The translations under genes and the position numbers were made by a program. Shown piece by piece: positions 1-12,139 of a stretch of DNA of 64,000 bases. Source of the stretch: Cyprinodon diabolis (lineage: Eukaryota > Chordata > Actinopteri > Cyprinodontiformes > Cyprinodontidae); contig CM060062.1 in NCBI GenBank assembly GCA_030533445.1, forward strand, positions 23,085,329 through 23,149,328, given 5' to 3'. Under the pieces are notes generated by a model. It saw only the letters and a list, made by a program, of their open reading frames with translations. It was not told the DNA's origin and ran no database searches. Position 1 is the stretch's first letter, and the number at the start of each line of letters is the position of its first letter.

Positions 1-186
1 TACAACATCACCTCTCTGGTTACCATTGCTACCAAGACCTTTTTGCGCTATGACAAACTCAAAGATCTCATTGACAGCATAAGGCAGTTTTACCCCACCG
101 TCACCATAGTTATTGCAGATGATAATGAACATCCCCAGCCAGTAACCGGTCCTCATATTGAGCAATACACCATGCCATTTGGAAAG
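1..186 (+). CDS. b4galnt1: b4galnt1 exon (glycosyltransferase core, start of window)
   Basis: Reads in phase 0 from base 1 for 62 codons and ends FGK before the donor gtgaag at 187. It holds the first beta strands of the GT12 catalytic domain ([22 protein letters not shown]). The upstream edge is cut by the window. Confidence 0.88.
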
Positions 187-1147
187 GTGAAGAGCCTCGC
201 AGATCCTATGTGATTTCTGCATGACGAAATTATAGTCATTAAGCCATAGTTTTTTCTTTTCTCTGGAAAGGGCTGGTTTGCAGGAAGAAACCTGGCAGTC
301 TCTCAAGTTTCTACAAAGTATGTGCTTTGGGTGGATGATGATTTCATCTTTACTGCAAATACCCAGTTGGAAAAAATGGTTGACATCTTGGAGAAAACTA
401 CTCTTGATCTGGTAAGCTAAATATATTAAATCGGGGGGGCTAACTGTTTCATATGAAGTTCTGATTTGAAGCACTGGCTGTTATAATTTCTTGCTCCCTC
501 AACAAATGAGTCAAAACCAACATACACAACAACATAAATGATTAATGGTGAGAACCACAACTGAATGCATCCACCTCAGTGAAACCCGCTACATTTAGAA
601 TACAACATGTTTCCTTCTTCCCTCTACAAGTGGACAAGCTTGTACTTGCAGCCATTCAGGTATTTGCCCTCAAGAAAGCAAAACTGTTGAAAAATGTATA
701 TTAAACAACAGCAGTTTGCTTGTCTGCTGTAAACAATGAGCTTTAGGCATTCCTGTCCATTTGAAAAACAGAACTTAGATCTCTCAGGGAAGTTCTGCAG
801 TACTTGAATACTCAAAGTCCAATTAGTGACACTAACAAAGACAAAACAGCCTGCTTATGGTTTAAGCAAAACCCACAGAACCTGAAAAAGGATCAGATGC
901 TTAGTTGTACGCAACACCCACATATTTCTTTGCAGAATGTATGCTGCTACCCAGGCAAAAAAAACTCTTTGCTATTCACAACACTTCACTCCCTATGTGC
1001 TCAATTGTCCTCTGGAGATCTTTTAGTATTGGTAGCCAGGTATTCAGGCAGGAGAAAAAGGCTTGGCAATATAAATATTGACAATTCTCTTGAACACAAA
1101 CAGAAAGCTAGAACCAATATATTGTAAGCAAAAGTTCTTAGTTTAAT

Positions 1148-1201
<54 letters not shown>

Positions 1202-4200
1202 CTGTATTTCTATGTGCATCATGATCTTTGTTTTTTCATTTAACGACAAGAGCACTAAAGGATGCTAAAATGTTTGCTCAGTATTACACACTTATCAGGT
1301 ACATTTAGTTTAAGCCAGGTTGTTCAGATGCTACTTGCTTTCTTTCTTTAAAAAAAAATATAAAGCTAAGATGTCTCCGTTGACTTGCTGTTGACTTCCT
1401 TTTGAGGATTTAGATTTAATTTTGTTTAGTATTGCATGTTGGAAAGGGAAAGCCAAAGCTAAGTACACATACATGACAAATTCTTGCTCGGTGTACTTAG
1501 TAACTAGAGTCAATAATATTCTGGATGTCATGACTCAGAACCGAAGACCCAGTATTCAGCCAAGAGAGATGGTGGGATTACTCAAATAATGTTAAATGAA
1601 ATCAACAGACTGTGTATATAGGGCCTCTGTGGCAGGAAACTCTAAAGAGAGGGAACACAGGTTAGAAACGACTTGACAGCCGGTCGGCTGACAAGACTCA
1701 GCGGTTGCCTATATATATAAAACTATATGTGATAATTTTAGTTGGTATTAGTTGACTAAAACTTAAAAAGGTTTTAGTTTAGTTTTAGTCAGTTTTATGA
1801 TGCAAAAAAGTTAACCTTTACTATTTTAAATAACAACCAGATTCTTTAACACACTAACAGCTCTTGCCTAGATACTACAATTGCTGCATAGAATGCTGCC
1901 GTGCAGTTCATCATTAGGCAGAAAACTTTGATTTATAGAATTCAAATAAACTTTTTTATGAAGGAATACTTTAAAATACTTTTTTGTGTGTCTCACTTAG
2001 TGTCTCACTAGTTAAACACATCATATTGGTTAATATAGCAGACAGACAAGCTAACAAAATGTACAATAAAGAAATGGTTTTAGATATACAAGGTTTCCAT
2101 TCAGGACCCCAAGATACTTTTATACATTCATTCAGGATCGGTGCGGCTGCTGCAATAATGCGGACGCTGCACCGGTCTGTTGTGGTGAAGAGGGAGCTGA
2201 GCGAAAAGGCAAAGCTCTCAATTTACCGGTCGGTCTACGTTCCTACCCTCACCTATGGTCATGAAATTTGGATCATGACCGAAAGAACGAGATCCCGGAT
2301 ACAAGCGGCTGAAATTAGCTTTCTCCGCAGGGTGGCTGGGCTCTCCCTTAGAGATAGGGTGAGGAGCTCGGTCATTCGGGAGAGGCTCAGAGTAGAGCCG
2401 GTTCTCCTCCACATCGAGAGGAGTCAGTTGAGGTGGCTCGGACATCTTCTTTGGATGCCCCCTGGACGCCTCCCTCGGGAGGTGTTCCAGGCACGTCCCA
2501 CCGGGAGGAGGCCCAGGGGACGACCCAGGACACGCTGGAGAGACTATGTCTCTCGGCTGGCCTGGGAGCGCCTAGGGCTTCCCCCAACAGAGCTGGAGGA
2601 GGTGTCTGCGGAGAGGGAAGTCTGGGAGTCTCTGCTTAGTCTGCTGCCCCCGCGACCCGGTTCCGGATAAAGCGGGAGACGACGAGTACGAGAGGTTTCC
2701 ATTCAAAAGCAAATACTTCCTGATCTACTATTAATTATGCATTAAACACAGATTAATCAATCTTCATTGCTCCAAAAAAGCAAAGAACAAAAACTCGTTG
2801 ACAAAAACTCAAATGTATGACTTGCCATGTTTTAGTCATCAAAGATACATGTTTAGCTCATCATTTTTCTTTATTGTCATGAAAAAAAGGAGTGTCAGCA
2901 AAATAATTTCATCTTAGTCGTTTTTTTTTTTGTTTTGTTTTTTAACTGTGTCCTGTCTGGCGATGTGGCAATAAGAATAACTGTCTTGATGCCAAAAAGA
3001 GTGCAACAGATTTTACTTTCAAAAGAGGAGCAGTACTGATATCACCATAGTGTTCTGCTTGATTTATGCATACAAATTGCTTTATTATAATTATGCAGGG
3101 AGTTTTACAGATTATATGGACACTGCAATGTAGGTAGAACAGGAAAGGGAAAACAGGAAAAAAAAGGAGAAAAGGTGAAAGAAAGAGGAGATAAAAGAGA
3201 GATGATGATAAAGCATTTTCAGTCTGCTTCATCACCTACAAGACATACAATAAAGAAACAATTTGGTACTATCGCTGTATTATAAGTAGTATTATTTAAT
3301 CTGACATGTATTCTGTGTTACCCGAAGATAAGAATATGGGCTTTCTGTATGGATGTGAATCTTTTAAGTACCTGGAACCAAGCACCTGTAGTTATTTGTG
3401 AGGGTGAACTTGTGCATGTAAAGTTTATCCAAAGAAAAAATGCTAAATAGTGGTTGTGGAGAGCCAAAGAGGCGCCCCCCCCAAGAGCACTGAGTCCAGC
3501 GCCGGGAGACCCGAAGCCCCAGACACCCAAAGGGACCCTAAGAACGAAGGCACCAAGGAGGGGCCAACCCAGGAAATCCGACCCCCACCAAGGGAGGAGG
3601 AGAGACAGCCCTGAGGAAGTCCCCCAGCCACCGCAATGCCTGAGCCCCCGGGAACCGCGGGGACGAGTCCGCGGGCTTTGCCGGCAGCCAGCCACCCCAA
3701 AGTGAATCCGGCCATGGGCCCCAGGGATCCGAGGCCCCAGGGGCACCCCACCCCCCAGCGGGAGCCCCAGCCGGGCCCCCGGCTCGCCAGGCCCCGCGGA
3801 GAAGCCACCCCGGCATCCACCCCCAAACTCCAAGCTCCACCAGTGCACCAGCGAGCCCTGACGCCAGCCAGCGGAGGAAGAGCAGGAGTAGGGAAATGGG
3901 CTCCACACTTGGCAGAGACTTGAGATGTGTTTGGGAGAGGGGGCAGTTCAGACCCCAACCTGGAAAAAAAAAAAAAACAACTCACAGTCTCGATCACACC
4001 TTCCCACCCTAGTGCTCCCACTTACACCACACAGGCTCTGTAGAGATGAGCCAAAAAAACGTGGACTTCCATTCACACATAACACTCACATCCAATAATA
4101 CCAGTACCAAAGACCCGGCGGCACCAGTGGCTAGTCCCAGGAATATCGGATAACCCAATAAGTGAACCTAAAATCCGGATGTCATCGTTGACGAAAACAA

Positions 4201-7200
4201 CACTGCTTGAAGATCACACAAGTGACAGGAGATTAGATCCAAACAGAAAAAGGAAGGCAAATTAATCCAGAGGGTGAAGTAAAGAGGCAGATCCAGGTTC
4301 AGTCCACAGGAAGAATCCAGCAGGTGTCCGAAGACAGGTCAGGCAGGCTCAGAGGTAAAACGGCAAAAACAATCAGATTGGTTAGAATAATTCTCACACT
4401 AAAGGTTCAAGAATAATGTTGCCCTGATGACTGGGTGCAAACAGTTTAAATAAAAGCTGAAAAGCTGGATATGATGAGTGGTAATGAAAAACTGGGCGGA
4501 GCTAGGCCGGAGAATAAAATGAGCAGCCAAGCTAATCATCGGTGCCAGGATCATAACACTGGATTGTTATAATGGAGAACCATACCCAGAAAGCTAAATC
4601 TCCCTTTATATTTTTCAAAGTCCTGTATAATTTGGTTTATGCTTACTCAATACAGGCTTCACTGCACCTACAGTACCTTGGATTCACCTGGTATATTACA
4701 TTTTCTACATAGTAAGGCAAGGCAAGGCAAGGCAAATTTATTTGTATAGCACAATTCAGTACAAAGACAATGCAAAGTGCTTTACATGATTAAAATACAG
4801 TAAGATAAAACAGAATCAAAGCAAGTAGGAATAAATAAATAAATAAATAAATAAAATAATATAAAAAAATGCAGAAACAAAAAAGAACATTAAAAACAGT
4901 TGGACTAAAGAAAATATGTTTTAGTTGAACAATTTAACTAGAACAGTCGAAGGCAATCCTAAACAAATGTGTTTTTAGTCTTGATTTAAAGGAACCCAGG
5001 CTTTCTGCACTTTTACAGTTTTCTGGAAGTTTGTTCCAGATAAGTGGAGCATAGGAACTAAATGCTGCTTCTCCATGTTTATTTCTGGTTCTAGGTATGC
5101 AGAGAAGGCTGGAGCCAGAAGACCTGAGTGGTCTGGAGGGTTGATACACTGATAGCAAGTCTGTGATGTATTTAGGTGCTAAGCCATTCAGAGATTTATA
5201 AACTAACAGAAGTATTTTAAAGTCTATTCTCTGAGATACAGGGAGCCAGTGTAAGGACTTTAGAACCGGGGTGATGTGCTCTACTTTCTTAGTCTTAGTG
5301 AGGACACGGGCAGCAGCGTTCTGGATCAGCTGCAGCTGTCTGATCCACTTTTTAGGCAGACCTGTGAAAACACTGTTGCAGTAATCAATTCGACTAAAAA
5401 TAAACGCATGGATTAGTTTTTCCAGATCATGCTGAGACATTAGTCCTTTAATCCTGGAAATGTTCTTCTGGTAATAAAAAGTCGACCTTGTAATTGTCTT
5501 TAAATGCTTTTGGAGGTTCAAGTCTGAATCCAGCACTACACCTAGATTTCGGGCCTGATCAGTGGTTACTAGCTGAAGCGACTGAAGCTGTGTGCTAACT
5601 TTAGATCTCTCCTCTTTTGGTCCAAAGATTATTACTTCAGTTTTGTTTTTATTCAGTTGAAGAAAATTATGGCACATCCAGGCATTAATTTCTTCTAAGC
5701 ATTTCCTCAGTGCTTGAATTGGTTCATAGTCACCTGGTGACATGGTCATGTAAAGCTGTGTGTCGGTTATGGTAGATGATGTTGTTTTTTATTAACCGAG
5801 CAAGAGGGAGCATGTAGATATTAGGAGGGGACCCAGGATGGACCCTTGGGGAACCCCACATGTGATTTTTGTCATCTCTGATATAAAGTTGCCTACTGAT
5901 TAGGGGGGGAACAGTTCACAAAATTCACGGTTCGGTTCGGTTCACAGTTTCGTGGTCACAGTTTTCGGTTCGGTATATGTTTATTGTTACACCGAAAAAA
6001 AAAAAAATTAATAAAAATTATAAAAATGTATGAATTTTTTTTTTAAATGAAATTAATGAAAAAATCCCAAAAAATAATGAATTGTAATTATTTTTAATGA
6101 TTCGTGGAAACCATGGATCATTTCTGCATGTTTTGCTGCTTTGAATTTAATCATCTCGCGCATGCCCTCTACGATCTCCAAGGAACTCAGAGCGGAGCGG
6201 ACGGGAGCCACAGTGGAGGCTGTAGGCTTTGCTTTGTGCAGGCGGTCTGGAGCGCAGTGGAACGGAGTGCTGATGGAGTATGTGGGATTTTGGGGTTAGC
6301 ATGACATGTTGCTCATGTTGCTGTTAGCATAAACAAAACGTGTTGCACAATGCTCGCACACTGTTGAACTTTTATCCACAACTTTCCTTCCGCCGTCATC
6401 GTAGGTCACTCTAAATGCAAAGTGGTCCCATACAGCAGACCTATAAAGTGCTGCTAGCGCGTCTTCCAACTCCTCTTCTTTCCCACTTGCCATACCCACA
6501 CAATTCTCCACAACAACTTGATTTTTTTCCTGCTACACCCGGCTACGCTGCTTCGCTTCTTCTTCTTCTTGTTTACTACTGGTGGTTGGGTTTGGTCGCA
6601 GTACCGCCACCTTCTGCTCTGGAATGTAAACGCTTCGCCTATGAGAAAATGGAGCAGCGCATGAACCGAACGCAACACACGCGAACCGAACCAAGACAGT
6701 CGAACCAAACGGTTCGGGCGGTTTTCATAAACTGTTCCATCCCTACTACTGATACAAAAAAAGTATAGTGATCAAAGTTTGTATAAATGGTAAAATATAG
6801 CCTCAGTACTATTCTGGTCTGATGATTACATCTTCTCTGTGTTTCTTAATTGGTACAATTGCTTGATTAGCCTTGGATTGGTAGTGATTTGAAGCTGTGG
6901 ATTTTTAAGAAGAGGGTCTGTTGTGTCAGATGGTGGTCTAATTGTAACTAATGAATTTGAGCTAGATAATTTTCAGGTTTGTGAATGTAGTTAATTTTTT
7001 TTTTTTTCAAAATGGTAATGTATGATTTAAGTAATTCCATATCCACCAGGGATGGAGGTCTCAAAACCAGTCTTGACCAGTTGTTGTCTGGTCTTGGGAT
7101 CAGATTCGGATCTTTATGCCTTATTCTTGGCCTAGGTCTTGTTTTTTTTTTTTTTTTGGGCCTTAAAAAATGGTATCAAAGCCAGTTAGAGACTTTGTAA

Positions 7201-9343
7201 TTTTGTTAGAAATAAATGTTCTGAGAATAGATGTTTCGAGAGCGACTGGTTTCAGCTCGAAAGAGGATGTTCAGGCCTCTTTCACAACTCGTGGCACAAC
7301 ATTTATCTGGACGATCTTCAGCAAGAGTTAATAAGCAATGAATCACACATTATACATCATAATAACAAACATTATGTATCTTATACATAATTATTCCAAC
7401 ACTATCGTTACCATGTTTTAATTTGACAAACCAGATTATCTCAAGGTTCCTTTTCCTGTTTACTGTGATTGCAATTGCAGGTCTTTACCTGGCCAGTGTT
7501 GTCAGCTCAGCAAACCCCGTCAGGCCAGCATACCCTTAGTATTACGCATGCACGCCCATGACTGTTATTGGTTATCAGTCCCATAAAACGGCATCAGGTT
7601 GTGCCAGTAGGCTCAGTAGGTTGTTATCACAGAGTGTATCCTAATCCTAAAGTCATTCCTTTCCCCCGATGGAATTTATTACTCTATTTTTGTGTAGTCT
7701 GAAAATAATTTCAATAAAATTCTTTATGTGCTATAAAAATGAATAAATAAAACATGATCTGCATGTCACTCATATTAAACAAAAATAAAAAGAAATAAAT
7801 ATCATATCCTGTCAACTGGGTTGTAGAATCCTCTCCCTATAAATATTTAATTCTCTGTGAAAAAAACGCCAATCATTGTTTAATAAGATGCTCATCTAAC
7901 GTTTGTTTTTAAACCTAATGTGTGTAACGAACCTAGCAAATAATTTTGTTGTTTTTATGCACAAAAATCGGACTAAATTGCGAAATAAAACAGCATACTT
8001 GGACGTAAGGTGGCGGAGACGGAGAAAACTCTATGTAATGCGTATTACTAAGGGTATGCTGGCATGACGTGGTATGCTGAGCTGACAGAACACCAAATAG
8101 TCATCCCACATAGAGTAGTTTCTTGTGATTGGCTTTTACAGGGGAGCTCTGTTATTGGTTGCAAACCATCCCCTGTTTAAAAAAAAATGCATTTGTGTAT
8201 GAAGGCACGCCAGGAGAGTCTCAAAAATCCACACACAACTGCAGTGAAGTTTAAAGACCACTGGTACTTTGTAATTTAATTTATAATTGTTTGTGGACCA
8301 GAAATACTTTGTCGGATATTGTGCTGTGCATGTGTGAATCTTGTATGCTTGCCTGAATCTGGCTGTGTGTGTGAAGCTTGTTTTGTGCATGTATGAATCA
8401 CATGTGTATTTGTGAAATTTGAGACTGATTTAGCTCTACACAGACGACTCTGCAAAGTGCCTTGAGATGTAATCTGTTGTGAATTGTTGCTATATAAAAA
8501 AACTGAATTGAGTTAATTTACAACATTGGAAATATGCATGCATATAGATGTATTTTACATTAAACAAATTCAGACGATCTAAATGACTTACATAATGGGT
8601 TTCACATGCAAAATTTTAGATAAGCTATCTGAGTACTGTCAGGTAGTACGGTCAGTAAATGATCAACTTATTGGATGTCTTACCCCTGTCACTATTATTA
8701 TATATTTAACTTATGTTACTTTTTTTAGATTTAAAGTTTATTTTTCAAAGATTTAGATAATAAGGAATACCTTAAAATTAAAGAAGATGTGTTTCTTTTT
8801 GTTTCAACATAAACTTTAGGTTGGTGGTGCAGTGAGAGAAGTAACTGGATACACTGCCACCTACCGTCACACGATTGGTGTGGAAGAAGGGGGAGAGGAT
8901 GGTAACTGCTTGCATATCAGGAATGGATACCACCATGTAATCAAGGGATATCCCAACTGTGTAGTAGCAGATGCCGTCATCAACTTCTTTATGGCTCAAA
9001 CGGTCAAAATACGTCAAGTTGGCTTTGACCCCCGCCTGTCAAGAAGTGCACATCTAGGTCAGAAGCTTTTACATATTTTATTTCTGAATAAAGTCTTAAA
9101 TATACTAATCAACTGTTTGTCATTTTTGCAGAGTTTTTTATAGATGCTCTGGGCATTCTGCACATTGGCTCCTGCAGTGATGTCATCGTTAACCATGCAT
9201 CAAAGATCAAGCTGCCGTGGACTAAGACAGAGGCACAGAAGACCTATGAGAAATTCAGATACTCCTCTAACAGTGCAAATAATGACCTTCATAATGAAGT
9301 ATTCTATTTTAAGAACAGGTTCAAGTGTATGACTAGCCAATAA
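1..9343 (+). CDS. b4galnt1: Beta-1,4-N-acetylgalactosaminyltransferase 1 (GM2/GD2 synthase), C-terminal four exons
   Basis: The enzyme transfers GalNAc from UDP-GalNAc to GM3/GD3-type lactosylceramides in the Golgi (family knowledge). Four coding exons can be joined in frame: 1..186, 271..411, 8820..9057 and 9132..9343, all with GT/AG junctions, giving 258 residues before a TAA at 9341..9343. The reading begins with [20 protein letters not shown], carries the metal-binding DxD-type motif in WVDDDF (exon 2), continues with [11 protein letters not shown] and GFDPRLSR, and ends in KCMTSQ, as the B4GALNT1 C-terminus does. Full-length family members are about 530-560 residues, so the N-terminal half, with the membrane anchor, lies to the left of the window. 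Introns are 84, 8408 and 74 bp. Only the middle one is long, and it is packed with transposons. A convergent slc26a10-like gene follows, matching known vertebrate synteny. B4GALNT2 is the main alternative. Confidence 0.88.
271..411 (+). CDS. b4galnt1: b4galnt1 exon with DxD motif
   Basis: 47 codons, [11 protein letters not shown] to KTTLDL, phase 0 at both ends. The acceptor is ctctggaaag and the donor gtaagc at 412. VDDDF is the nucleotide-sugar/metal site of the family. Confidence 0.9.
1148..1198. repeat. (CA)n(TA)n microsatellite
   Basis: About seven CA units run directly into about eighteen TA units inside the long b4galnt1 intron. Confidence 0.95.
2104..2692 (+). mobile_element. 5'-truncated LINE, RTE-like, with 13-bp target duplication
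   Basis: The open frame ending at 2670 is the extreme C-terminus of a LINE polyprotein: [32 protein letters not shown], then a Gly/Arg/Pro stretch ([20 protein letters not shown]) and PPRPGSG. Such tails are common in fish RTE-type LINEs. The 13-base sequence aggtttccattca occurs at 2091..2103 and again at 2693..2705, so the insertion is bounded to the base. Only about 590 bp of the 3' end is present. The clade is from memory of the tail and is less certain than the LINE call. Confidence 0.75.
2950..3235 (+). repeat. Dispersed repeat, copy A
   Basis: Closely matches the reverse complement of 26692..26962 over about 270 bases. Landmarks are cctgtctgg, gtcttgatgccaaaaagag, agattatatggacact and aggagataaaag. 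It continues into the GC-rich block that follows, so both may be parts of one larger repeat. Confidence 0.8.
3460..3925. other. GC-rich C/G-homopolymer block inside the AT-rich intron
   Basis: An abrupt GC-rich island, rich in ccccc and ggag runs, in otherwise AT-rich intron. It is open in several frames on both strands only because stop codons are rare at this composition. It is probably part of a repeat (for example a LINE 5' region) rather than an exon. No family was recognised. Confidence 0.45.
4040..4558 (-). mobile_element. LTR retrotransposon fragment (probable Gypsy LTR end)
   Basis: Read on the minus strand, the block begins TGTTATGATCCTGGCACCG, the usual form of a fish Gypsy LTR 5' end, and carries purine-rich LTR-like sequence. 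The other boundary is not clear and no partner LTR was found. Confidence 0.4.
4934..5749 (-). pseudogene. L2-like LINE ORF2 C-terminal fragment
   Basis: 271 open codons carrying the RT thumb and C-terminal region of L2-type LINEs. There is no endonuclease and the catalytic YADD region just upstream is broken, so it cannot encode an active enzyme. It lies antisense to b4galnt1 within its intron. Confidence 0.8.
5901..6745. mobile_element. Non-autonomous hAT element with 8-bp target duplication
   Basis: The 845-bp element starts TAGGGGGGGAACAGTT and ends AACTGTTCCATCCCTA (imperfect terminal inverted repeats). The 8-mer CTACTGAT flanks it on both sides (5893..5900 and 6746..6753), as hAT transposases make. 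Subterminal GGTTCG/CGAACC repeats occur at both ends. It is inserted into the L2 LINE of this intron. Internally it keeps only a BED zinc-finger exon of the transposase. Confidence 0.9.
6296..6511 (-). pseudogene. hAT transposase remnant: BED-type zinc finger exon
   Basis: 71 codons from an ATG. The residues [11 protein letters not shown], then VCEHC and a C-terminal SNMSNM match the N-terminal BED finger of hAT/ZBED transposases, which bind the element's termini. The second half of the finger (the histidines) and the DDE/dimerisation domains are missing, so it is a deletion derivative. Confidence 0.65.
7500..8087. mobile_element. MITE with about 45-bp terminal inverted repeats
   Basis: The left end TGTCAGCTCAGCA...GCCAGCATACCCTTAGT is mirrored at the right end as ACTAAGGGTATGCTGGC...TGCTGAGCTGACA. 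The mirror may extend a few bases further (gtgtt / aacac). The interior of about 490 bp is AT-rich with no coding content. The target duplication is not clear. Confidence 0.8.
8440..8520 (+). mobile_element. LINE 3'-tail relic
   Basis: The sequence caaagtgccttgagatgtaa, followed by gctatataaaaaaactgaatt, resembles the usual 3' terminus of fish L2/Rex-type LINEs. No coding part is left. Confidence 0.5.
8820..9057 (+). CDS. b4galnt1: b4galnt1 exon, acceptor-binding region
   Basis: 79 codons plus one base, from [18 protein letters not shown] to RLSRSAHL. The acceptor is ctttag and the donor gtcaga at 9058. It joins the previous exon without gap or overlap (LDL|VGG as in other vertebrates), so the 8.4-kb intron hides no missing exon. 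Confidence 0.9.
9132..9343 (+). CDS. b4galnt1: b4galnt1 terminal coding exon
   Basis: Starts after ttttgcag in phase 1, reads [17 protein letters not shown], then [10 protein letters not shown], and ends CMTSQ and TAA. It is followed by an AT-rich 3' UTR with poly(A) signals. Confidence 0.9.
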
Positions 9344-9459
9344 AAAGTGAGCTTCCACTGGTCTTATAAACTCCTGTTTTTCAGACTTGGAGTTTTTTTT
9401 TTAAATCAGTTTATGAGTTAGTTTTTCTTTTTTTTTTTTACCACATACTGTTAATTTAT

Positions 9460-9465
9460 AATAAA
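9460..9465 (+). promoter_or_regulatory. Polyadenylation signal AATAAA, probable for b4galnt1
   Basis: Lies 117 bases after the stop codon in an AT-rich 3' UTR. A second AATAAA is at 9517..9522, so either could be used. Confidence 0.5.
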
Positions 9466-9522
9466 GCAGTTATGTTTATGTTTTTCAATTAAAGCACTGA
9501 ATATTTTTATTTCATAAATAAA

Positions 9523-12139
9523 ACTCCTTTGTATTTTATTTGTTTCTCTAAAGTGCAATTTGCTGTTTGTGCTCTGCGTGTGTAATTTAAGTTTTAGTGT
9601 GTCCTTTTTAAAATCTGTATTATGTGCGAATGTGCATGCTTATCAAGTCCAGGACCAAAGTTGTATCACACTAGAAATTATTTTTAAAAATTCCATAATT
9701 TTACCAAATAGACTACAAAAAAGAAAGAAATCCTTCACCAACTAAGCTCCTCCATCTGCTGTCTCAATATTTTACCCATGGCTTCCCTGAAGAAAGCTTT
9801 ACCTGTCATATATCTGATTGAACTTAAATGATCAATTTGTCTAATTTGTGAGGTATTTTCCCCCAGGCCCTAAAACGGTTACTATAAAACCAAAAAGGGC
9901 TGACTTGGACACAGGGCGTACGCAGGGCCAAAAAATACTGAGGTCCGGAGGCAGATCTTCTAGATGGTTTCGGTGGCGTGCTCCCCTAGAAATGTTTCTA
10001 ATTTATTTAAATCAGGCCATTTTCTGAGTCTTAAGGAGCATAACCATAATTCTTTTGAACGATTTTGGAAAAGGCTCAGCTGTGAATTTCTCCTCTCCTG
10101 TCTTCCCTGCCAGACATTTCCAACATTATAAACTTGATTTCATTATCATCTTTCTTTTAAAGCCTCTGACCACGGTGGCTCTTGAACTAAGGACAAGTCA
10201 TCTTTTTTCTGCACACAACCTTGCTGAGTTGAGCTCCGGCATCCAGCAGAAATAAGATTCAACATCCAACACTGAGAAAACAAGCCCCTAATAAAGGTAT
10301 CATTTTCAGCCAAAGAGGTTGCTCACATATCAATCGCTTAATGAATGTTGATTCAGTCGGTGGAAAATGTTTAAACTTTTGGTTTGATGTTTTATTGCTG
10401 TCTAAGTAGCTCACTGGGCATAAATCTTCATGAAAATGTTTTTTTCTGATTGTCAACAACTTGAACTGCTCTCCACCTGCATCAGTAGCTCTTAATGCTC
10501 CTCTTCCATGGACTGAAGGACTCATGGGTCGGTAGCTTCTGTTTGACAGTTACTAGAGTGACAGTGCATGTTGACAATGACTTAAGATGATTAAACCTTT
10601 GGCTCTTCAAATATAAAACACCTTGCAGTTTAGTGGGAGACCAAGTTCTTCATCCCACAGTCAGTTTCACTGCAATTATTTTAGTTTATATCACAATTCG
10701 AGCAATATATAAATGAGTAAATGGTAGTTACAGCCCTGCTTGGACAGGCTGCCAACCTCCCTTCATGAGTTAAATTATTCAACATTTTCCAGTCATACTT
10801 CTCTGCTCAGTACAGAGACTGTCCTTATCAAGGTGTTCAGTGATATCTGTGTAAATGTAGACTGTGGAAGAAGCAGATTACTGGTGTTATGGGACCTTAG
10901 TGCACCATCCAACACTGCTGATTGTTCCATTTTATTAGAGTGCATGGAAAACTTGGTCTGCCTTTCTGGACTCACTGGACTGTTTTTTATTCTACTGAAG
11001 AACCAGGACTTGTTTGTGTCAGTGGGTAATGTCACCTCACAAAGTCACATGCCAAGAGAGCTGGCAAGAAAGGACAACAGCAAAGTTTGAACTCTGTAAT
11101 TATTGGCTGACGTATACAGTAATTGACCCAGAGCAATCAACAATTTTGGACATTGAACCTTCCTTTGCCTGCGTCCAGAAACTGGACCCCAGTGTCTTAG
11201 TAATAGCTTAATGGAACTTTGGTTGGATGTGTAACTTGGCAAACAACCACAGGCCATATAAATAGGCCCTGCCTTCCCTTACCGGAAAAGGTTGGTTATG
11301 GTGCTTTTTTTCTGCTGAGAAACCAGATCTCCTATGAATTGTGGTTGTTCAACAGGTTTGTCAAGATCAGGGGTCACCAACGCAGGGCATGCAGGCTCTG
11401 AGGGGACCTCAAAGTTTCTCGAACATTGTGAGATAGGGATATTTGGTGGAACAAGCAGTTGTCCACTAAACCAGAAGATGGCAGCAGTGGCTATTGGCAG
11501 CCCCAGCATTGGACAGAAATAGTCCAGAGGTATTTTACTAAAACAAAAATACAAGACAACGGAACGTTGTTTTGTTAGCAGGATCAATTATAAAATTATG
11601 AAAAGATTTTTTCGAAAATTTTTGCCAGAGGTGTGCCTCATACCAAGGAACAATTCAATTAAATGTACTGATCCAGATTATATGCAAGTCTTGGCTATTA
11701 AGTCACAATTTGGGGTAATATTTGCTGCTAGGCATGCCTGTTTTTTTTAATTCCAGAGTCAATCAAGGAGTTTTGCGAAACTTTACATTGTTATTTGAAC
11801 AGTAGATTGATCTCTGACCCTTCTTTCTTTTGACCAAATGACAAACAATGAAACCTGTGTCATCTGGATATCGACATGCCAGCTGCAAATATTGACCAAC
11901 AGAATAACATTTTTATTTATAATTGCTGAGTTTCATAAAATAAGATGATGTAGCCTAAAAAAAATTACAATTGCTTATAAGAAAAAAACAAATGTATTAA
12001 TTTAGTGAAGTCTTGAGGCTAGGCTCTGATTGATATTACTGAAAAAGGATTTCATCTGTCAGTTCTGCAGAAAACTGCACCACTCTTTTGTAAAGGCCAC
12101 AGTGACTGCAGACTTTCTCCAGCACTTTGAAGGCTCATG
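9523..12139. other. Intergenic DNA, no gene recognised
   Basis: AT-rich with only short unsupported ORFs. A segment starting caggggtcaccaacg near 11370 resembles the end of a hAT-type repeat, but no partner end was found. Confidence 0.5.

Larger units (their letters stand above)
4712..6765 (-). mobile_element. L2-like LINE, 3' portion, interrupted by a hAT element
   Basis: The minus strand codes the end of a LINE reverse transcriptase and its C-terminal region. At 5749..4934, 271 codons are open: [68 protein letters not shown]. Upstream the RT motif [12 protein letters not shown] is readable near 5840, but the YADD box is damaged by a small deletion near 5770. The 3' end is a short pentamer run (TTGCC)n at 4712..4736. 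A hAT element (5901..6745) sits inside it, and LINE reading resumes on its far side. Confidence 0.8.

Noticed and set aside
3318..4021. Overlapping long ORFs on both strands in the GC-rich block
   Set aside because: Open in many frames at once because of base composition; no domain, no splice sites, biased to Gly/Pro/Ser/Arg.
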